Positions 12,063-22,955 of a DNA stretch of 64,000 nt are shown piece by piece (within the stretch, counting starts at the first letter, position 1; each line of letters begins with the position of its first letter). Made by a program: the position numbers and the translations under genes. The notes under the pieces were generated by a model. The model made no database searches. It saw nothing but the letters and a program-made list of their open reading frames with translations, and was not told the DNA's origin. Location: positions 83,846,509 to 83,910,508 of the forward strand of contig CM070577.1 in the NCBI GenBank assembly GCA_036346355.1, given 5' to 3'. The DNA comes from Rhipidocladum racemiflorum (taxonomy: Eukaryota; Streptophyta; Magnoliopsida; Poales; Poaceae).

Positions 12063-12329
12063 TTATGGAGGAACATCGCCCCAACCAAGAAGGAACCGCC
12101 CGCTACGATCTTGGTGTGCGCCCCGCCAGCCGGACGACGAGCGACGTCCCTCAGCCATCGCCTGCACCAGCGGCACCCTCACCTCCCGCAGTCGGGGAAC
12201 GCCCGCGACGAGGACGCCAACTCGCCGTGCGTCTTCACGCACGGCCTCGGTCTCGACCTCCGCCACCTCCCGCAACCAGGCCTGCTCCGCGCCAACCTCC
12301 TCTCGAAGCTGAGTGTAGCGGTCCGCCAT
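12063..12329 (-). CDS. Short antisense ORF of element A (unknown function)
   Basis: A small minus-strand reading frame starts best at ATG 12329 (MADRYTQLREEV) and ends at 12063. It is rich in Arg, Glu and Val, with a short helical stretch (EEVGAEQAWLREVAEVETEA). A TATA box on the same strand (reverse complement of 12397-12403) lies about 70 bp upstream, which is why I prefer this start over the upstream ATG at 12386. I do not recognise the product, and it may be the first exon of a longer antisense transcript. It could also be a chance ORF in GC-rich DNA. Confidence 0.35.
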   Translation of the reverse strand: MADRYTQLREEVGAEQAWLREVAEVETEAVREDARRVGVLVAGVPRLREVRVPLVQAMAEGRRSSSGWRGAHQDRSGRFLLGWGDVPP

Positions 12330-12396
12330 AGCTCGCAAGGAAGGTTTTTTCCAGGCAACAGCTTCGATGAAGTAACAAGTGCGCAAGCACCTCCCC

Positions 12397-12403
12397 TTTT
12401 ATA
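12397..12403 (-). promoter_or_regulatory. TATA box for the short antisense unit of element A
   Basis: The minus strand reads gggctataaaagggg here. It lies about 70 bp upstream of the ATG at 12329 and is oriented against gag-pol. Confidence 0.4.
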
Positions 12404-13314
12404 GCCCACGGTGCGGGAGGCACGGAAGGCGAAGCGCCTCAAGATCACGCAAAGGAACGGAAGCCGAAGCGTCCAGCACCAGTTCCGAGGGCAGCGCGGT
12501 CACCCAGGCGAGTTAATCTTTCTTTTGAAAATTAACGCACGACCACGGCACGCTCAAGTGGTGCGCAGGGACTCCACCTCTAGCCCCCGCGCACCCCTCG
12601 GGGGCTGCATACGACCCCAGCGGTCGGCAATCTAGGACGATAACTCGACCGGCCGAGCTATTCTCCCTCGTGGTATTTTCCTCAAACCGAGTGCCGCGGC
12701 CTACGCCCCCGCGGCTACGGCTCCTAAGCAGCATTTCGCGAAAAAAGGGATCGCCCGAGCAAAAGATAGCTTGATCGGTCGGGGCGATCCGGCCTAGGGT
12801 ATCGTCAAAAGGGATCGCTGGCATAAGTCGTGTTTCAACCGACCAAGCGATCTACCTCGCGGCTACTTCCTCGACCCAAAATGCTGCGACCTACGCCTCC
12901 GTGGCTATGGTCCCGAAGCGGCACTCTGCGGGGAAACAAGTCCTCTGAGTAAGAGACGCTTTGGTCGGTCAAAACACCCCAACTCAGGCCAGCATCCCAG
13001 CCGGCCAAGAAAAAGCTTCGCCAAAAAAGGCGGTCAGAGCCAAGCGGCCCAACGCCTTTTTTCCGAAGCCTCTTCTCCGCAAAGCACGCGCTCTAAAGTC
13101 GCCTGTCTCACCCCGTGATCTCTTTTTTGACGTAACTGGCACAACACCTACGCTCTCGGGGCACCCTCCACGGGCCCTGTAGCTACGGTCGTAAGATTGT
13201 CCAGATCACGCAGGAAGCACGAGGTAGGCAGGCAAAAAACTTAAAACGACCCGACAGGTCGGATTCGTTCGAAGCAGTCATGTTCATTACATTTTGCAAA
13301 AGAAAAAACAAAAA

Positions 13315-16300
13315 CTAATCATCTCCTTCCTTCCGGTGGAGGACATCCCGCGGCGAGATTCGGCAAGCGATCTCTTGAGCGCACGGGTCGACCCGGGCCA
13401 TGAATGCCTCGACTTCTTCGTCGCTTCGATCAGCAGCAACGCCGCTCCCGACCGCCTCAAGATCGACACCGTCGTAGTAAGAAACGGTGTTGACCAAGGC
13501 CGACGAAGCGCCGAGCACCGCCGCCTCCCGAACTGACGCCTTGACATGCCCTGGAACTGTCCCTAGCAGGACGGCGACGGAGCTCGGGCCCGAAGTAAGC
13601 CCGAGCAGCCGATCGCAGACGGTTTGGCTGGCCGCCTGGAGGGTCGTCAGCTCGATCGCCGTATCGGCCGCACCCTTCTCCGCCGTCAGTTTGCCCTCAA
13701 GAGCCGAGTCACGTGACTCGACCGCCGCATCCCACTGCTCCACCATGTCGCCGAGGTCCTTCCGCAGCTCTGCAGGGACAAAAATAGCGTCAGAACATGC
13801 CCGTTGCAGTGGCCCCCCGAGGGGTTGGACTACTCACCGGCCACGGAGGCCTCTTTGGCGCGAAGTTCCTCCTCGGCCTTGGCACGTGCTTCTCGATCGG
13901 ACGCGGCGTGGTCGGCAAGCTCCCTCGCCGTCGCGAGCTCCCCCCGAGCAAGATCCCGCTCGCCGCGAAGCCGGTCGGCCTCCCTGCGGGCCGACTCACA
14001 TTCCTCTCGGAAGAGGGCGGCCTCCGCCCGAGCGGATTCTTCCGCGGACGCGAAGTCTTGGCCACTTCGGCATCCGCCAGGGACGACACAGCCCTCTCCC
14101 CTCGACGGTCCAACGACTCCGCCGTCGGCCGAGCCTCCCGCAAGGCTTCAGTGACTTCCCCCAGCCGCTGACCGGCCGTGGCGGCCCTCCCTTGCTCGGC
14201 AACAAGCGCCCTCTGGGCGTCAAGCAGCTCCTCCCCTATGGCACTCCCCCGGCTGTGCAAATGCCAGAGGAACATCGACTTGTCCACCGCCCGGGATGTC
14301 AAGCGCTGCAAATAAAATACCTGCTCGGTCAGTCTCTGTTCCCCGGTCAAGAAATCCACGAAAGACAAATCCCCGTCAGACTTACCGATCTGGCCGAGCG
14401 GGACTCCTGAGCAATGGACTTTTTCGCCCTGGACACGGCGTCAACGGCGCGGGTGAGGTCGGCATGGATCCTCCCCATCTCCTCCTCCAAGGTGTTCCAA
14501 TCCGCGCGTTCCGCCTCGTCGTCCAGAACGAACGCGGGCCCTCCGGCCGGGTCAGGGCCGGGCCAAGTCAGCACGGCGGTCGGCAACCGCCCTGTCTCGA
14601 CTTCCCCGCCTGCCGAAACGTCTGCAGCAGCCGGTTGCGCGCCCTCCAGCAACAATCGGACTGGCAAGCGGCGGTGGCCCAGCGGCGGCGAGAACTTCGT
14701 CCGCCGGTGTCACGAACGCCGCGAATCCCAGTAGTTCCCCCGGCGGCAGGGTCGCACCGACCCCCACGGTCGACAATGCGGGGGAAGGCAAGGATAGCGG
14801 AACGTCTCCCGTCGGTGTTGCGAACGGTAGCGGTCCCAGCCCCCCCGGGTGACAGCAGGACCTCACCGGCCTCACCGGACGACGGCGCGGGCGGAAACGC
14901 GCCCGGCAGGGCTTCTTCCTGCACTGTCGCGGTCGGCAACGGCCCCGGCGCTCCCCCCTCCGGCAGCGTCCCTTCACCGGCCAGACTTCGCGAGCGCGGC
15001 GTCCAAAGGATCCTCGCCTCGATGACCGCCGCCGCGGAACTCCGCGGACGGGAAGCGGAAAAGTGCGGTTCCTCACCGCCGAAGTGGGACTCGGCGCCCT
15101 CCCGGTAGGTGAGCCCCTAACGCCGGTGATCGGTCGAGAGTGCGAGAGAAGAAACACGAGAGAGAACCAAGCGGGGGCACATAAGTCACTTACCGAGAGG
15201 AAACGAGCAGCCGGCACCTGACGTGCCCTTTTTGTCGGGCCCCTGCGAGGAGGCGAGAGAGGTCTCCGCATCCTCAGGACATACCCTGCGCCCGCGGTTT
15301 CGTCCGCGGAGTCACGGTCGCCGGCCCCACGGCTGGAACCCGCGTCGCAGCCGCCAGAGTCGCCTCCGGCAACCGCTCCCCCCACGCTCGACGACGACTC
15401 TTCGTCGCCGTCACTCCTGATCTCGTCGAGAACCTCCTCGCGCCAGCCCGGTCCGCGCGCTCTTTCCTCTTCCGCGCCTTCGCGGCCTCTTTTTTCGCCA
15501 GGACGGCGGCGTCGCGCTGCTCCCTTGCGAGGCGCACGGCCGCTCTCGCCTCCTTTTCCCCCGGAAGCCAGGGGCGGGAGATCATGCCACCGAGCCCCTG
15601 CAAGAACGCGCTCGGATAAGGGGGCGAAGGAGTAGAGCAAAGCAAAAGCAAACGGGAGCCACCAGACGTACCAAGTTCTGCGGATTCTGCGCCGAGAACG
15701 GCGCAGGCGCCTCGCCCGCTGGCTCGGTATCTCCCACGATGGAAACTGCGGCCACACGCGCGAGGACCTCCGACGGGGGAAGCTCGCTCAAGCGACCTTG
15801 CAGGGTCGGTCGGTCCGATGTACTCGAACATGGGGCGCTGCCGATCCCTGAGGGGTTGGATGCGCCTCTCCATGAACGTACTGAGGACCACCTTGCCTGT
15901 CAGGCCCCGCCGCTTCAGGTCCGCGAGCTTTTCAAGGATCGCATCCACCTTCCTCCGGTCCCTCGCGTCGGGACCCCAGGTCCAGCGAGGATGCGGCGTC
16001 GGTAAATCCCCACTGAAGGCCGGGGCACTGTTGCCAATGTTCCGAACGTAGAACCACTCGCTGTGCCACCCCCGGTTGGACGTCGGCAGCTTCACATCGG
16101 TGTAGGACGACTTGCGGTGGGGGCGCAGTTGGATCGCCAGGGCGCCGAGGAGGCCGGCGGCATCCGACGGCGGCCTCGCGAAGAAGAAGTGGCGCCAGAG
16201 CCCCCAGTGGGGTTCGATCCCCAGAAAAGCCTCGCACAGCGTCATGAAGACCGCGATGTGGAGGACCCCATTCGGGTTCAGGTGATGAACTTCCCCCCCG

Positions 16301-16524
16301 TAGTGGTGCAGCAGCCCCCGGACGAACGGGTGGAGTGGGAGGCCGAAACCCCGCTCGTAGAAGGCCGCCAGCGAGACTATCTCCCCGTCTCCCAGTTCGG
16401 GGACCTCGGTCCCGGCCGGCGGCGTCCGCCAGCCGGACTGAGGCCGCGGAGGAAGGAGCTCCTTCCTCTCCAAGCCAAGGTAGCGGCCCGCCGCGGCCGA
16501 GTGCGGGCTCAGCGACATCTCCAA
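13315..16524 (-). pseudogene. Spliced antisense accessory gene (aORF, Transposase_28-like) of element A
   Basis: On the minus strand an ORF starts at ATG 16524, 116 bp after a TATA box. It encodes a conserved grass domain: SLAAFYERGFGLPLHPFVR, LNPNGVLHIAVFMTLCEAFL, HWGLWRHFFF and GWHSEWFYVRN. I take this for the family Pfam calls Transposase_28, 'putative gypsy type transposon'. Downstream come MISRPWLPGEKEA, an acidic linker and a long coiled coil (ESARREADRLRGERD), ending FMARVDPCAQE and a stop at 13315. Three introns have GT/AG ends and keep reading phase across the junction: 15117-15193 (phase 0), 14306-14385 (phase 0) and 13770-13837 (phase 1). A fourth possible intron near 15598-15671 does not fit the frame. 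Frame changes inside exons near 15400, 14680 and 14060 suggest the copy is broken or carries sequence errors. Function is unknown; despite the family name it is not a proven transposase. Confidence 0.7.
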
Positions 16525-16639
16525 CTACGCACGGCGCGACGGAGCAGGGGGTTCTTCCTTTTCTTCCCTTGCGTTTTCTTTCTTTTTGCAGAGGGCGCGA
16601 GCGGAAGGCTTTGCTCCCTCCACGCCGCCCTCTCCTTCC

Positions 16640-16645
16640 TTTATA
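16640..16645 (-). promoter_or_regulatory. TATA box for the aORF of element A
   Basis: The minus strand reads cacctataaaggaagg here, 116 bp upstream of the aORF ATG. It would drive transcription opposite to the element's own LTR promoter. Confidence 0.5.
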
Positions 16646-17423
16646 GGTGCCTGGCAGGAACAGACGTGCCTCCGCACCCAACCGACGCCTCCTCACGCTA
16701 GCCAGCGATCGCCGACCATCTGCACCGCCACCTCGCCCACTACTCCGGTAACGTGCCGCAGTCCATTTAAATCCCGCTGGGCATTAACTGCTCCGACAGG
16801 ACGGCCGCCTCGCGCCGCACGCCGCGCAGCATCGCAGGCCTCGCCGGCTACAATGGGCCAGGGCGCCCCACGCCAAGAAAGGTATGAAAACGGCCCACTG
16901 GGCCGCCCGGCCTCGGGAGAGCAAGCGGCCTACGGGCTCGCGCCCGAGGCCCGGCACCGTGTTGGGGTTACGAAGGCCAAGTCCGGTCGACCGGAACTAA
17001 AGCCGCCCCAGCACGTAAAACAGAGCGAGGGGCGGACCGGGGTGAGCTCTCAGTGAGCCTCCAGTTGGGTCGGCGGACGACCCAATCACCCTAAGCCGCA
17101 TCCGGGACCATACCTCACACTCTCCCGCGGAGCTCATCCATGAGTAGCGGCCAGCCGCGCTCCGGGTCGGCGGACGACCCGGTAGCCCGACACGGGATCG
17201 AGTAAGGAAAGGTTCTCATGGAATGCCCACAGTGGGTCGGACGCCCGCGCCGGGAGTTACGTCCGCTAGGAAACGACCCCCCTCAAGGGGGATCGCCCAG
17301 ATTCCACCCGAATTGCCCGTTTGTAGCTCGCACGAGCACGGCGTTCAAACCGACGAAGGTAAACGCGCGTTTGCTCGCATGACTCTTGAAGGTCCAACAA
17401 ACATGGCCGATCAGAGTCCTACC

Positions 17424-18058
17424 GGGTAAAACCCCGAAGCCAGGCTCTCAGGCAGCTCGGGGGCTCGAAAACTACACCAGCGGGTGCGCATGCCTTGCCA
17501 CCGGGCCCTGGCGGCACTTTGCGCGATCAGCGCCAAGGCGTCGCCGACCTCGGTCGTCGGCCGCGCCTCGGCAGGTAAACCCGGCCAGGCTCTCAGGCAG
17601 CTCGGGGGCTCGGAGCTACACCGGGTGCGCTTCATGGCACCGGGCCCCTTTGGCGGCCGCAATTTGCCAGTGATCGCGCCAGCCGGCGTCGCCGACCTCC
17701 GGTCGTGGCCGCCTCCGGCAAGGTAAACCAAGCCGGCTCCCGACGCAGCTCGGGGCTGAGAACTACCTGCCGGTGCGCTCGCCTTGCCCGGGCCCGCAGC
17801 GGCTGTTGCCAATGATCGCGCCAGGCGTCGCCGACCTCGGTCGGCCGCCTCCGGCAAGGTAAACCCGGCCGGCTCTCAGGCCGCTCGGGGGCTCAGAGCT
17901 ACACCAGCCGGGTCTTCATGTAGCGCCCGGGCCCTTAAGCGAGCACAAGCGCCAGCGATCGCGCCAACCGAGCTTCACCGACCTCCGGGTCAGCGGCCGC
18001 CTTCGATCGGGTAAACCCCCGGGCATCTCTCCGACCTGCCCAGGGGCTCGGGGGCTAC
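17424..18058 (+). repeat. 3'-UTR tandem array of element A
   Basis: Four diverged units of about 137-152 bp begin with ggtaaac at about 17424, 17573, 17722 and 17859; a fifth partial unit begins at 18010. Each carries gctctcaggcagctcggggg or a close variant, followed by a ctac box and a gccgacctcggtcg box. The last, partial unit ends exactly at the 3' LTR and supplies the polypurine tract. The rest of 16650-17423 is GC-rich untranslated sequence in which I see no gene. Confidence 0.75.
18042..18058 (+). promoter_or_regulatory. Polypurine tract of element A
   Basis: The sequence aggggctcgggggctac lies immediately before the TG of the 3' LTR, the standard position for the plus-strand primer. 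The core cgggggctac recurs before the LTRs of H and, as cgggggctagc, J. Confidence 0.75.
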
Positions 18059-18629
18059 TGACGAGTACCCGTACTATGGGTACCCCCAGCGGCCCAAAAT
18101 GACGCACGGGCCGACCCAGGCCCATCGAGGCCCGAAGTCACGACCGCCGGGCAAAGTCCGAAATCACGACCAGGTCTCCGATATCCCAGAGAAGCGACGG
18201 CATTTATTGCGTATCGGGCGCATTAAATACCAGCCATAATAACGATGACGTAGCGGCACAAGTTCCCGACCTTTGCATTTATTGCGAGCGGCGCAGCGAC
18301 TACGGCGACCTGCAGCAGGGCAGGGGGAGCCGGCGGCCAGTCCCATCAGCCCGCTACTTTCGGACGACCAAGAGCACAGTCTTTTCCTCTTTTTTCTAAC
18401 CAACAGTGTAACCTTCCTCCTCGCCTATATAAAGGGGGGAGGGGCGAGCATGTAAAGGGGACGACGAACGATCAAGAATCAATACAATCCACCTCACACG
18501 AACTGGAGTAGGGACGTTCTGCCCGAACCAGTATAAACACCAGGCTTCTTGAGTCGACCATTCGGGGAGAGGGAGCGCGCGACCCCCTCCGACCATAAAT
18601 TCGTATTGCCGGTGCACGAAACACCGACA
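18059..18629 (+). repeat. 3' LTR of element A
   Basis: This 571-bp copy of the 5' LTR has its TATA box at 18424-18433 and ends ACACCGACA. The target duplication catac follows at 18630-18634. Confidence 0.9.
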
Positions 18630-20588
18630 CATACTTTCAAAAGTGGGATCAACATGGTCAAAGCATAACTTGCCTTCAAAGAGTATTGGTTCTGGGCCTT
18701 GAGCTTGTTCCTGGGTCAAAACTTCTCCTTCGAAGCCTTCGGGCAGTTCAACGTCTACGAGTATCGGATAAATACACAACAAATAAATAAAACAGAGGAA
18801 AACTCATGTCCAAAAATTAAATAAAATTCACCATTAAATAGAGCTCAATTTTATAAAAATTTAGAAATTGGAATAACCTCAATCGGAGTTAAAACGCAAA
18901 AGTTATAGCCGTTTGAAGTTTGAAAAATCAATTAAAAGAATAAACCAAATTAATTCCTTTATTTTTCTATTGAAAAACCAGAAATATGACGTCAGCACCG
19001 AATTTCAATTTCGGCTGAATTAGTTTTCTAAAGGAAAATCGAATTATGACGTCATGCTTGCGTCATCCGGTCCATGGACTCGGTCCACGGCTCTGGCTCG
19101 GTCCACCGTGGACCCGGTCCACGTGTGCATGTGTCACTGACATGTGGGACCCCCAGATGACGTCAGCATAGTCTCGGCCGCACGGTACTGACAGCTGGGC
19201 CCATCGTGACGTCATGGATGATGTCACCGCACGGTGCGATGAGCCACTGACATGCGACGTGGCATGATCTGGGCCGTCGGTTTGAAATCCGACGGTCCAG
19301 ATTAGATCTAATCCCGCACGTTTTGGGTTTAACATGATTGATCTGGACCGTTCGATTTAGATCAGACGGTTGAGATCCGATCGGGCTTTTGCATCACTGT
19401 GGGGGTGATGTGGCGTGACCCGGCGGCTGACGCGTGGCATAATCTACACCGTACGTTTCTGATCGGACGTCCACGATTACATCTAGTGCTTACGACATGA
19501 ATCAAATGTAACCGTACGATCTAGATCTAACGGCCGAGATCTAATCTAGCACAGTGTAATAAGTGGCTACGTGGTTTAATCTGGTGCGTTGGATCTAGAT
19601 CCAACGGTTGCTATTAGATCTAAAACCGTAACACGGGATTTTTGCACGGGTGACGTGGACAAACCTGGAACGTGCGATCTGGATCGGACGGCCCACAGAG
19701 CTTGACGATCTCGGCGATGGCACCGTTGTGCTTGGTTGCCGGGGTTGGGGATGACGACATTGCCTTCGGCATTTCACGCGGTCTCCAGCGAGATGAATGG
19801 TCCTCACAGGTGCGGCTCAACGGCGGCGGAAGGCGACAAAAACCGTCGCGGAATGTTGGACCAACTTCGATGAGCAATTACGAGCGAACGGCGGCGGCTT
19901 GAGCATGGGGAGCTAGGTCATCCTACATGCATGGAAACAGAGAAGGCGGCGGCGGGGTCAGAGCATTAAATAGGGGTCTCGGCGTCTGTGAATTTCGCAG
20001 AAACTGATGTTGGTTGCGTGGCGGCGGCGGAATCCGACGGCGATACGGAGAGGATGACGTGGCTTCATCTCGATCGTACAAGCGTACACAATCAACGGCC
20101 CGGATCTGGCCAGCGCGAACAGATCCGATTTGATCCCGCATGGGGCGACGTGGCGCAGTGTCGGCCGTTGGATCCAAATCCAACGGTCGCGCGGTTAGGG
20201 TTTGGGTCCGGCTCGAACACGGGTTCGGGTCAGGCTCGGGTCCGGCTCGGTCGGACTCGAGTCGGATTCGAGTCTGACTCGGTCGGTCCAACAGTACAAA
20301 CCCGTTAGGGTTTTCCAGCGATGAAATAATTAAAATAATTCTAGAAATTCAAATAAATCAAGAAAAATAGCAAAATGCTCAGAAAAATTCTAGAAAATTT
20401 TTGGAAAATACTTTGAGACATTTTGGACTCAAATAAAATATTTTCAACAAAGCTTTATTTGAAACTTTTAAATATTTAAATAACTCAAAAAGGAATTAAT
20501 TCAGATTAAATCCAAATAAATTCCAGAAAATTTTAAAAATTTAATTAACTCAATAAATTGAATAAAAGCAAAAATTTGGGATGTTACA
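18630..20588 (-). repeat. 3' LTR of element B, proximal part (after nested element A)
   Basis: This continues the LTR interrupted at 5201; together the halves make about 3.57 kb, close to the 3489 bp of solo LTR D. The minus-strand start TGTAACATCCC is at 20588. The stretch contains four TGACGTCA-type sites near 18985-19215, palindromic gtggacccggtccac segments, and repeated blocks resembling ccgttggatctagatccaac between 19260 and 19700. No protein-coding gene is supported. Confidence 0.75.
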
Positions 20589-21664
20589 GACGGCAACACG
20601 GCCAACAGCGTTTGGGACGCGCTCCGGCGAGGTGAGTGGTACTCCCAAGTGCGCCTCATCGCCACGGTCTCGGATCTGGGCACCACCACGACGAAGGACG
20701 GCGGCGGAAACTTGCAAGAACCCAAAATGAACCCTAATGAACTACGGCGAGCAATTGCGGGCACGACGGGGCTCTACGTGCGGCGACTAGGACAAATGTT
20801 GCGCGAGGCGAAGTCGATCCTCGGGCACGCACGTGGGCATTAAATACCGACGCGGACGTCGAGTTAGGCGCGGATTCCGCGGGCAGGCCGGTACGAGGCG
20901 GCGGAGTCCGGCACAGACACGGACGAGTGATGTGGCGCGATCCACACCGTCCACATGGCTCGTTCCAACGACCTCCATCACGCGTACACGCTGGCACGAG
21001 CACAGTCACCGGATCCCGATCCAACATTTCAAAGCACGCGTACACAAGGCTCAATCCTGGCCGTTCGATCTCGATCCGACAACTCGCGTGAACATGGTTC
21101 GACTCGGTTCGGTCGGACTCGAGTCAAACTCGAGTCTGACTCGGGTCGGTCCAACAGTGAAACCCATTAGTGTTTTTCCAGTGATTTAAGGGGTGTTTGG
21201 CAGAGCTCCAGCTCCACTAAATTCTTGGAGTTGGTGGAGCTAGGTATTCCTAGCTCCACCAAATTCTTGGAGCTGGAGCTGTGGGTATATTAAGAGTGTT
21301 TATGTGGATCATCTTGTTTACATTCTAGAATAAAATTATAAACTTAAGTCACTTTATTTCAGTCTACAAGTTTCAGCTCTGAGGTGGAGTTGGGATCTGG
21401 AGCTCTGCCAAACAGGGCCTTAATATTTAAAATAATCCTAGAAATTCAAATAAATCGAGAAAAATAGCAAAATGCTCAGAAAAATTCTAGAAAATACTTT
21501 GAGACATTTTGGACTCAAATAAAATATTTCCAACAAAATTTTATTTGAAACTTTTAAATATTTAAATAATCCAATAAAGGACTAAATTAAAAAAAATCCA
21601 AATAAATTCCAAAAATTCAATTAACCCAATAAATTAAATAAAAGCACAAATTTGGGATGTTACA
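20589..21664 (-). repeat. Extra partial LTR of element B family
   Basis: This repeats the first part of the LTR. Its minus-strand start TGTAACATCCC is at 21664, right beside B's polypurine tract. The copy breaks off at 20589, where a second, complete LTR begins. It contains the MITE at 21190-21419. No 5-bp target duplication links the two LTRs. Confidence 0.7.
21190..21419. mobile_element. MITE, 230 bp, in the partial LTR of element B
   Basis: Terminal inverted repeats read ggggtgtttggcagagctcc at the left and ggagctctgccaaacagggcc at the right, flanked on both sides by ttaa. The homologous LTR region near 20320-20345 lacks the element, giving an empty site. TTA/TAA-type flanks and the TIR style suggest a Tourist-like (PIF/Harbinger) MITE. 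The interior holds a further inverted pair of gctccac and gtggagc segments. Confidence 0.75.
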
Positions 21665-21677
21665 AACCTCCCCCTTA
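21665..21677 (-). promoter_or_regulatory. Polypurine tract of element B
   Basis: The minus strand reads taagggggaggtt directly before the LTR start TGTAACATCCC. Element C has the equivalent taaggggggggcggaggtt at 36452-36471. Confidence 0.75.
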
Positions 21678-21704
21678 ACAGAATCTTGACCCCGAGATTC
21701 AGAG

Positions 21705-22940
21705 CTAACTAAAGAATAGGTTTGGAAGCTCCTTCAAATCTTCCTCGCGCTCCCAAGTCGCTTCACCTTTTGAATGGTTGCTCCACTGGACTCTGCAGAA
21801 ACGGGTTGACTTGTTTCTCGTCTCTCGATCCATTGTGTCCAAAATCTTCACTGGGTGCTCTTTATAAGTCAGATCTTCCTGCAGCTCGATCGACTCCAAA
21901 GGCGTTTGTTCATCTGGCACTCGCAGACACTTCTTTAGTTGTGATACAAGGAACACATCATGCACTCCTACCAATGACTGTGGCAATTCCAACTGATAAG
22001 CAACTTCACCTTTGTGGCTTAGGATCTTGAATGGTCCAACATATCTTGGCGCAAGTTTTCCTTTGGCATGAAACCTTTTAACTCTCTTGAGAGGTGTAAC
22101 TTTGAGGTATACGAAATCTTCCGGTTCAAAGCTCAGATCTCGGCGACGGTTATCGGCGTAACTCTTCGGTCTTGACTGAGCTATCTTCAATCTTTCCCTG
22201 ATCATGGCGATCTGCTCTTTGGCTTCTTGAAGAATGTCTGGCCCAAAGACATGGCGCTCACCTGTCTCGTTCCAATTCAATGGTGTCCGACAGGGTTGAC
22301 CATACAAAGCTTCAAATGGTGACATTTGCAAACTAGCATGGCAACTATTATTATAGCTAAACTCGGCATACAGCAAACACTTGTCCCACGAAGTAGCATA
22401 TGCTATAGCACAATATCTTAGCATATCTTCCAAAATCTAGTTGACTCTTTCTGTCTGACCATCTGTCTGCGGATGATACGCGGTACTAAAATTCAGATGG
22501 GTTCTCAAGGCTTCATGCAGCTTACTCCAGAATCTTGAGGTAAATTGGGTACCTCTATCCGACACTATCTTCTTTGACACTCCATGCAAACAGACAATCC
22601 TTGACATGTACAGTTCTGTTAATTGGTCTCTGGAATAAGTGGTCTTCACAGGTATGAAATGAGCAACCTTGATCAAATGATCCACTATGACCCATATAGA
22701 ATCATATCCGCTTTGAGTTTTAGGCAAACCGGTAATGAAGTCCATACCGATTTCCTCCCACTTCCATTCAGGTATCTTCAGTGGTTGCAACAATCCTGCT
22801 GGCCTCTGATGCATTGCCTTAACTCTCTGACATATATCGCATAAGGCAACATGCTCGGCAACTTCACGCTTCATGCTTGGCCACCAAAATCTCTCTTTCA
22901 GTTCTTGATACATCTTGGCACTTCCCGGGTGAATTGAGTA
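21705..22940 (-). pseudogene. Integrase with chromodomain-like tail, element B
   Basis: Minus-strand reading gives the zinc-binding region (FWWPSMKREVAEHVALCDIC), the catalytic core (MDFITGLPKTQSGYDSIWVI, IVSDRGTQFTSRFW, AYHPQTDGQTERVN), a GPF/Y-like module (KLAPRYVGPFKIL) and a C-terminal chromodomain-like segment (HPVKILDTMDRE, WSNHSKGEATWE). The chromodomain defines chromoviruses; in that group it is thought to guide insertion into particular chromatin. An in-frame TAG at 22439-22437 splits the core from the tail, at a position where related elements usually have Gln. A second stop at 22958-22956 separates it from RNase H. Confidence 0.85.
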
Positions 22941-22955
22941 CTTTGAATCATGGGC

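Larger units (their letters stand above)
5202..18629 (+). mobile_element. Complete Tat-type Gypsy retrotransposon A
   Basis: Two LTRs (5202-5764 and 18059-18629) begin TGACGAGTACCCG and end ACACCGACA. They are bordered by the 5-bp target duplication catac (5197-5201 and 18630-18634). Between them lie a primer-binding site, gag, protease, RT, RNase H and integrase on the plus strand, then a 6-kb region with two antisense transcription units, a tandem array and a polypurine tract. This organisation is that of Tat-lineage elements such as rice RIRE2 and maize Grande. It inserted into the 3' LTR of element B, so it is younger than B. Coding regions are interrupted by several frameshifts and a stop. 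Confidence 0.9.

Noticed and set aside
13487..14410. Long plus-strand ORF in element A
   Set aside because: It is the reverse shadow of the antisense coiled-coil exons, which have better splice and domain support.
15598..15671. Fourth intron in the antisense gene of element A
   Set aside because: GT/AG-like ends are present but the reading phase does not match on the two sides, and the preferred downstream frame reads through.
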